Source of the DNA: Strongylocentrotus purpuratus
Taxonomy: Eukaryota; Echinodermata; Echinoidea; Camarodonta; Strongylocentrotidae
Length of the DNA stretch: 64,000 nt
Reading direction: 5' to 3'
Assembly (NCBI RefSeq): GCF_000002235.5
Contig: NW_022145551.1
Location: 725,001 to 789,000 of the forward strand
Position 1 is the first letter of the stretch. The number at the start of each line of letters is the position of its first letter. The position numbers and the translations under genes were made by a program. Below the pieces are notes generated by a model that was not told where the DNA came from, did not search any database, and worked only from the letters and a program-made list of their open reading frames with translations. Positions 25,401 through 34,400 of this stretch are shown piece by piece.

Positions 25401-28400
25401 TACCCTAGCTTTAGCTCCGGCAGCCATTATCAGCGTACGGTGCATTTGAAGTAATAATTCTACCAGGTACAGGTACCCATTTTTGGGTGGAGTGTGGCAA
25501 GTGCAGATTAACCCTAATGAGGCCGGGTGGGGGGAAGGGGGGAAGGTGGAGCATTATGGATGCCTTTGAAGGTGAGAAGAAGTATTTTGGAACGAATCCC
25601 GGACCTGATGGATGTGTTGCAACTTTCAACTATATTTTGGTTCTACCTTTATGCTTCAGAACACATCGTAGATGGCGTAAAAATCATACGTGTTGATAAA
25701 GCTGAGGAAGCCGATCGTCGTCTCACACAGTTTCTTCTCTCCACTGTAATGGCGAGTAAGAGAAATCAAGGATCACCCTGTAAGTTTCTGGTTCTTGTTT
25801 CTACTATTTTCAAATGTAAATCTGCTTTACCAATTACCTGTATATGAAGACCACCTACCTATAAACACCACTTTTCTTGTCTCCCATGGGTGGTCTTTAT
25901 ACCCAGGTTTCACTGTACTTATAATTTACTAACAGCCAAGCAAACAAAGTAATTTTATTACCTTGCATCATTTGTTTCGCACCATTACTCTTACTCCTCA
26001 ATATTGATATATTTGTACTAATAACAAGAAAATCATTCTAAATGCCAAATCATTTGATTGACTTTTTATTGTCTCACTTGGGTCTCAAGTGGACTTTTCT
26101 TGTTTAAGTGGCCTATATTTACATGCGAGTGGTGGAAAATTGTCCTGCAATGTGTTACCACAATGATAGGTGCAATTTTAAAGACATTATTGATTGGATT
26201 ACATGGATTTCTTATGGATGGATTTCATATAGATGACCAGCTGTCTGAAGATGACCTTCAAACTAGATTACTGCAGGAAGCTGATATTGTGGGGTGCACG
26301 CTTGAAGATTGTGGATTAGAGGTAAACAGTTCTGCTTCTCTTTCTTTTTTGTTACTCAAGCAAAATTCTTGAAATCAAATGTTTGAAAATTGGTAGTGAT
26401 GTACTGGGGCTTGAACCAGGGACCTTCACATTTCTAGTGAAGTGATTAACCTTTCACTTGCTTTGAGAGCCCATTGGCACCAAAAATACAAACCAATTTT
26501 ACAGAAAACCCACACTGTGTATGACAAAAGCTTTGCATATTCTTTATAAACGCCTGTATGTTATAGCTTTACACTGAAAATTAAGAAATGTACTTGGATG
26601 GATTGTTAGGAAAACTTCATCATGGGAAACATAATGTGAAATGGCACATCAAGAGCTAATTCCTTGACTTGAGTATCTTTAATAAAATTGAGGAGACGTG
26701 ATGGCTCAGTGGTAGAGCTGTGGTCTCGTAACCAAGAGATCTCGGTTCGAAACCAAGTGGATGCTCTTGTGTCCTTTGTTAAGGCATTAATTAATTAACC
26801 CTTACTACCAAGTCCCTTGAAGAGGACTTAAAGCCATCGGTCCCCCGGTTGTTTACTTACAAGCACATGCTTTCCTAGCAGTCAGGTAAAACAATAATCA
26901 TCATCATAGTCGTTTTGTTATGGTATGCCTTGCGTTGTAATGCTGCTGTGGTCAACATCAAGCAGTGGCGGATCCAGGGGGGGCCCGGGGGGCCCGGGGG
27001 GCCCGGGCCCCCCCCCCTTGAGAAAAAAATCATGTAAAATCACGTGATTTTTACCTTTTTTTGGGGTTGGGGCCCCCCCCCCTGGCGCTCAAGGGGGGGG
27101 GGGGTGCAAATTGAAATTTTTTTGAGGAAAAAAAAGAAAAAAGTGCTCACTACCCCCCCCCCCCCCTCCCCCCCCCCCCCCCCCCCCCCCCCACTTGAGC
27201 AACATTTCGGCCGGCGCGATTTTCAAATTTTCGGGAGCAAAAAAAATAAAAAGTTGGGCCCCCTCCCCTAAGAAATCCTGGATCCGCGCCTGACATCAAG
27301 TGCAAAAGCAAAGGAGACTAAGGTCAACCCTAGGGTCTGTCCATCAATTTTAACCCGTTGCCTGGTAGTCCCTGTATTAAGCCTATGGGACTTTGACAAT
27401 GCAGTAGCTAGTCAACAGCCAGTCTCATCAAGGTTTCCATCATGGAAGTTACTATTCATGGCAAAGTTGGCATTATGCAACCCTGCCTCTTTTTATCGCT
27501 GAATGTATCTGGTGAAATTCTGGTGAAATTCTGAAACAATGTTATCTTTTATACTAGTACATGACTTTAGTTGTCATAATAAATCAACTTCGGACAAGTC
27601 ATTGTTTAATGTCTCGGCAAGCCTGTCATAATAGAGATGCAGTCACATTTAACTATTTTTGTTTGTTTGATTTGTAGATCGTAAGAAGCAGCTTGGCAGG
27701 AAATGTGTTTGCACTCTTTGTGGATGATGTAAGTACAGTATATACTTGTAGATCTTTACTGAGCTACATTAGTTTCAGTTCTGGTAATTGGGAAAAATTA
27801 GGGGGGGGGGGGATGGGGGTGAGCATATATTTTAGTTTGGTTTTATTGGAAAGAACTTCCCACATGAAGCACATGATGTATATGGTAGGCCTGAAGGCAG
27901 TCTTGATTTTGCACAAGTTCCTAAAATTAATAATTTTAGAAACTTTAGTGCAAATTTTCTGAAAATTCACTTAACTTTCCTTTTAACTTTTCTTTTAAGT
28001 CGTCAAGTTAATTGAGCACTAATAGAGCTTCGAATCGGTATTCAGAAAGCTCACTAAGCAGTCAATTTAACAATTAAATCCTGCATCTTCAAAATATGCC
28101 TCTAATTTTCGAAAGAAAAAACAAATAAGCTACTGAAATCTTGGCATTCCATTGGCTGAGAGCAGATTTGTCATATATATTTAGTATTTGTTAATGATTT
28201 GTTATTGATGAAAAGTTTTATGAAACAGGGCCCAGTTCCGAAAGGCAATAGGTTGAACAAAATCTCTGGACTTTAGACCACTTCTGAAATCTTTAAAAGT
28301 GGAAGTGGTCACATTGTTTCTTTGTTTTACAGTATGTTTGCAGCTGATTCTGTTTCTTTTTTCTAGGCCAGCCATTGTTTGGAAACTGAAATTCTCCTTG

Positions 28401-31400
28401 CCCTGCAGTGTAAAACTAAGCGTGTCTTCTTGGCAGGCGATCAAGAACAGGGCATTGTTAGCATTCGCTCAAAGGTATGTACTAGTACGATCAGTTAAAA
28501 AAATATGTGTACCTTTTTTTTCTTTTCCTGAGAGCTCTCTTCAGATTTTTGTCTTAATTATGGAGGGCCATGTTATAGTAGTTTCGATAGGACATATATG
28601 ACATATTCATAATTGTCACATTTATAATTCCTGCAAAGTTGTACAGAGTTTGATGTTGGCTGCGAAAGGTCATTTCAAGGTGTGGGTTCATATCCCACAA
28701 CTGCCACCAATAATAAATGCGCCTCAGAATAGAATTATCTAGATAGACGGCGCTATAGAAATGCCTATTATTATTATTATTATTATGAGTTTGAGGGTCT
28801 TAGTAATGGTAGAAAACTCAGGATAATATAGAGTAGGCAGACTGGTTTGTTATGGTAGACATGTTGTTTATTCAACTACAACGGATACCGGATATTAGGA
28901 TATCGCATATCGTAACAAAAGGGACATAGTATCTTTAACAATCGTTTTTTCTTCATAAAAACCTCTACTCATGGAACCTGTACATAAAGAAGAAATGTCT
29001 AAAGACCGACTACTTTTCTTGTCACCCTTGATTGTTTCACCTAATACCATTATCTCTTGTACATGCACCTAGGGGGCCCAAGATCTTGACTTCGGTCATT
29101 CCATGCTAGACAGGCTGGCTGAGAATTTTGAGATAGAGGACAGACGTATCCACAGATGGGAGGTTCAATACCGCATGAAGGAAGAAATTGCAAAATATCC
29201 ATCCTCTGTTATGTACTTACACAGACTCAAGACTCGGGTTAAGTGAGTGTTTTGTCCTTAGTACCCTTTACCCAACTCTTATCCTAACTCTTATTTTGAC
29301 CTTAACCCAACTCTTGTCCTAACCCTTTCCCCAACTCTTATCCTAATTTTACCTCACCCTTACCCCAACTACTTTGTGTGTGTGCTTTCTTGTGTTTAAT
29401 TATCATCTGTTGTACTTGCAAGACAATTTTGGTGAGGTTTTATGCTTTAGTATTGTATTCATACAATTAATTTTACTTCACTTGACTTCTTAAAAAACCA
29501 TCTCAAAACATACCACTCGAATTCTTAATTTGTCCTTGTACTAAGGGACAGCGCCCTGTATCTTGTGGAAATGACGCTATGTATATTATTATTGCAATAA
29601 TCATATTATAATGATATAATTATGAATCTAGGTTACAGAAGTTTTATGGATAATATTCTATGTTAGGATATAGGATATGGGAGTTAGTTGCTTGTGTTTG
29701 GTGTGTAGGGAGGTCACCTATTTCAGAGGTCAATGGGTCAATTTATTGTATCAGACATCATCCTGAGGGTGATAAGCCACTAATTTGTTATTTTACTGCA
29801 GTCACCCGCCCTTCTGTCTTCATCCATATATCATCTTTGACGTGGCTGATGGGAAAGAATCTTTGCAGAGAGAGTGAGTATCTGGTATAATGATAATGGT
29901 CATGTTTGGCTTCTACTATGCACATATATATTGCTATCTCTATACGCTACACAAAAAAAATAAAATGACTTTAATCCATTGCCTGCGGGAACCAGATGGC
30001 TACTGTATTATGATTGTAAAGTTTCTTTATAGTACAGAACAAATGGGAGGGCACTTTGCAAGATATGTCACAGAGTTACCAATTTATGTCTTGATAGATC
30101 ACAATTTAAAAAATTCATAACTTTTTTTATTTTCAATCAAATTTTGCTCAAACTTTCACTGACCAACTAAATATCAGGGTGGACTTCCTGTTTAAGTTGC
30201 AAACCATCAAACAGCTTGGGATAAACATCACACACATATATAGGATAGCATGGAAGGATGAACTGAATAGATATGGGTTGTAAGATACTAATCTCTGTTT
30301 TGAAAGGACATTTTTTGTTTCAGTTGACGATCAAAGTATGACGTCAGAAGCGATGTTTTTTTGGTTGAATTTTTGGTCTGCCGAGTGGGGGCGTAGCAAT
30401 TTAGCTGCACATGATTCTCTTTTTGGGAAAGTCATCTTTCTGACATGCAATCGATAACTTAGTATTCCAGACAAGCCCAATGTTGTTGAACCGCCTTTTG
30501 TGAACGGTATCGCTACATGCTTGAAATTATCGCTATTTATTGAAGTGCAGTCAGTCCGATTGGTTGGTTATACGCTACATGGGGTATGTGATGTTAAATG
30601 TCACAGTTCACAGGGTGATTACTTCATTTAACATATCTACATTGAGATGTAGTAACAGTACTACCTCATATTTCTTGTTGACAGAACATTTTTGCTCTTT
30701 GATCATTGTGCAAAAAACATGCAAATGATTTTTTCTCCAACTTTAGCCCTTCGTATGATAAGGAGATTTAGAGCCGTGCTACAAACTTTTCAAACTTGGT
30801 CACGAAACTTGAGTGACATATGAAAGAAAAAGGTCACCAACAGGTGTCCTGCGATCTACAGTACGTATACTCTAAACATTCTCATTCTTTGATCTTTTCT
30901 CATGTACAGTTCAGTTGTCAACACCTCTGAGGTTTCATTCATCGAGGTCCTGGTTTCAGGCTTCCTTAAACTAAAAGATAGCTTCACCGTAGGTATAATC
31001 ACCCCCTCTGAAGGACAAAAGGGAAAACTTCTAGAAAGATTGCAAGGGTGAGGTTTATTACAAATATTTCATTAACTCTATAATTATTATTATATGCCAC
31101 ATAAATTCCTGTGCCACATTGTATGTATCATGGGATAGATATACCAAAGGCTTCAAGATTTGTTCCATTACGAATATCTCTCGTTAAAACTATACCCCAT
31201 CACTATAACACAGGAACCAATGTAAATCAGGTGGGGTATCACAACCTCACTTTCGTTTCTCTCGTTAAAACTTTGACAGAGCCACCATTATAACACAGGC
31301 ACCAATGTAAATCAGGTGGGGTATCGCGACCCCGCTTTTGTTTCTCTCGTTAAAACTTGGACAGAGCCTTGCAGCTCTGCGTGAGAGATTGCAGCTGTAC

Positions 31401-34400
31401 TCTTCATCATCTTACGTAATAGTGTAAACAAACTCTTACTGGGGCTCTGCATGAAAGGAAATGAGAAGTAGGAAATATATATTTTACTAGTTTTAAGATA
31501 TTTTCATGTCCAAAAGTAATAGATGAAGACCATAATGAAAGTTCAAACAAGGCAAAATGATCCAGAATTGGCAATATAACAACAATTTTAATCATGAAAA
31601 TGAGCACTCTTTCTCCCTTCCTCTCTCCCTCTATCATGCTTATCTCTCTCTCCCTCTCTATCACCCAGTCAAGGTCTCGGCAGGGGGATTACATTGTATA
31701 GCGCTAGTGTTTACTTTAGGCCTAGCTCTAAGAGTAGTGAAAGTCAAATGGGGGTTTCAATTTTAATCAACAAGTTTTCCTCATGATTGTTTCTAGTGCA
31801 AGATCAATCTATACCAGTGTGAAGGGTTATTGCTGTTTGGTCTACAACTAGTTCGTCTACTTACCAATAGGTCTATTCCCATATGGTCTACACTCAGCCC
31901 GCCTACTTATCTATGCACGTCGTCTAATAACCATGTAATCGATAAAAGACAAACTGGGAATTAGACTAAATGAACAATAGATAGGCCTGATAATTTCTTG
32001 AGTTAAATAGGTTTCCCCCATTTTTTTTTATCATGATTTTTTTTTCACAACGAATGTATAGTCCCTGAGATTGATGTAAATCAATTAGGGGGGGTGAGGT
32101 GCAGGCTTTTTTATGACTTGCTTAAACGCCTTGCGCAAGTGCTCAGCACCTCGCTTCGCTCAGATTTCTAAAACCCATTTTTTAAAAACTTTCACTAAAA
32201 TCTATATATCTAGTTAACTCTCACTATCACCCCTGAATAGACCAAATGCGTAGTAGACTAATTGGAGATTATACCAAATGATAAATAGACGAAATGATCA
32301 TTAGACCATGTGGATACTAGACGGGGTGTAGACCAAACGTTAATTCACCAGTGTGAAAACGGTTTTCATGTAACCCCGCCTCCCCCACTCCGGGGTCGGA
32401 GGGACCGCATGCGTTTTCCCAAAATGTCCGGTAAAGGGGTACTTTTCACGCACCAAAGTCCCGCTCTTGGTACACAAAAATTGGCCCGCATTGACTTTAC
32501 ACACCGGACTTTAATAGGGGGGTGTTTTCAAAAGGAGGGAACATGCATATGCATACCCTAAATAACACTGGATGGGGAGGGGGCCGGGCATGTAACTAAT
32601 CAAGATGGGAAATGAGTAATTTTGCAGAGCCATTGTGTTGCACAACGCAATTGGGAGAGTACCGGTACATGCATGATTGATGTTATACATGTACAGTTAA
32701 CAACTAAATCATCCATACCCCTTATAAATTTGATTTGATTTTTTGATTTTTTTTTCTTCTTTTTTTTTCTTTCCTTTTCATTCTTCTTTTTTTAACTCAA
32801 GAATGAAAGGTAGATGGATTAGGGCCTTTGTCAAATACTTTAAGATGTAAGCTTTTATGTGTCGCGTCCTCAAGAAACATAAATCGGGACAAATATAGTT
32901 TTGACGTACCTCAAAAATTACAAAACTTGGTAAGGGTATAAATAATTTTTATAGTTGACTGTAAATGTTTGTATCATTTCAGGAAGAACATTCCTGGCCT
33001 GGTTATTGGAACCCCTACAAATTTCTACGGCTTGGAGAAACATGTCATCATTCTGTGTTGCACCAGCACCTCCAGGACACCTAATGAGAATGGGTTAGTA
33101 TGCAAATAATTCACCGACAGGGATGCCAAACGTTACGGTTTCGCCGTATTTGTTCCGGTTTTATTGTTCTTGTTACGGCGTTACGGTGAACAACCAAAAG
33201 GTTACGTGAAACGATAAATAAGTACATTATAGGATTAGTAGGTCCATGATTATTGCGTATGCCGCCTATATACACATAGCCTGCGTACACGGCGCTGCAT
33301 GTCGCGCACGCATTTACTCAAAAGTTCACTGAATTTGACTACACTGGATGGGCACTTTCGCCCTCTACACGCTAATTGCGCACAGTCCGTCCGGCGCCAT
33401 CTTGTTTAATTCTGAAACAACACGGCCGCTGCCTTTATTGTTCTGATAGGTATGCTACGCGAGGTTGTGCGTTTTGGGGGAGCTTGATGGTGGATGATCG
33501 TGTGCGCGGTGACTCAGCAGGCGCATTGCAAGTGAGGTACGGTGCGTGATGTTCATGAATGTCGGGCCTAGCGCCCTGGGCTGGTACTGGCGGCACCGTG
33601 GGCGTGTGGTGTGCATTAGTGTGTACGGTACGAGTTCTGCCATTTTTACTGTGGATTCCAATTTGCCGTTCGACGCTTGAACAAGGTGTTTTGTTCCTGA
33701 ATATTATCATGGATTCACTAAAAAGAGCGAGTACCCGAGGAGGAGATCCTATGAATGCAAACAGATTTTTTAAACGTTTTGATGCACATCTTTATTTTGA
33801 ACTTAAAAATGGTAGGTTTGAAATGCAGTGAGAGTGATTGGGTGTTTGTGTACGTTTTGCGCGAAAAAAATGCTGCGTTGTCTTGCATTCCGGAAAGACC
33901 CCCATTTGTTACGGACAAATGAGGTAAATGTTACTGACAACCATCCTATAGGGTTGGCATCTTTGCACTGATGCACTGGTGTCAGATCATGAGTTATTAT
34001 AATTATTATTAAGTATTCAGCGTCGCCTATGATGGGAGGCGAAAAAAGCAAACTAAATCGCTGTAGCCCTCAGACAATTTACCGACTGAGCCAAATCGCC
34101 CCCATGATTAAATGTTTTAAAAAGCGGGTCAACAAAATCAATATACCAAACCCAAATAAAATGTTGGGAGTCACACAGTCATTGAGACCTCCATTTGCTT
34201 GAAGAGTACTAATCGCCTACCACCCCCCCCCCCAGAAAATTTGAAGAATGACACCACAATAGATCAATTGCAGCATATATGTGTGCTTCAGTGCTTAGAT
34301 CCAAGAAATAAACTTAATTGTAGCCATCATCATCATCATTTATGTTCATTTCTTTCCTTTCCATTCTATCAGATTTGTGATGAACAAACAGGTCTTAAAT

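Noticed and set aside
26697..26770. Functional tRNA gene
   Set aside because: A and B boxes are present, but there is no complete cloverleaf and a SINE body follows.
27044..27271. Proline/glycine-rich 75-codon frame
   Set aside because: It translates G and C homopolymer runs of a MITE.
29260..29370. Interstitial telomere repeat
   Set aside because: CCTAA words are irregular and part of a longer ~16-nt unit.
33709..33831. Small gene MDSLKRASTRGGDP...
   Set aside because: It is only 41 codons, lies inside an hAT-like element, and shows no recognisable domain. It could be a transposase first exon but is not supported.
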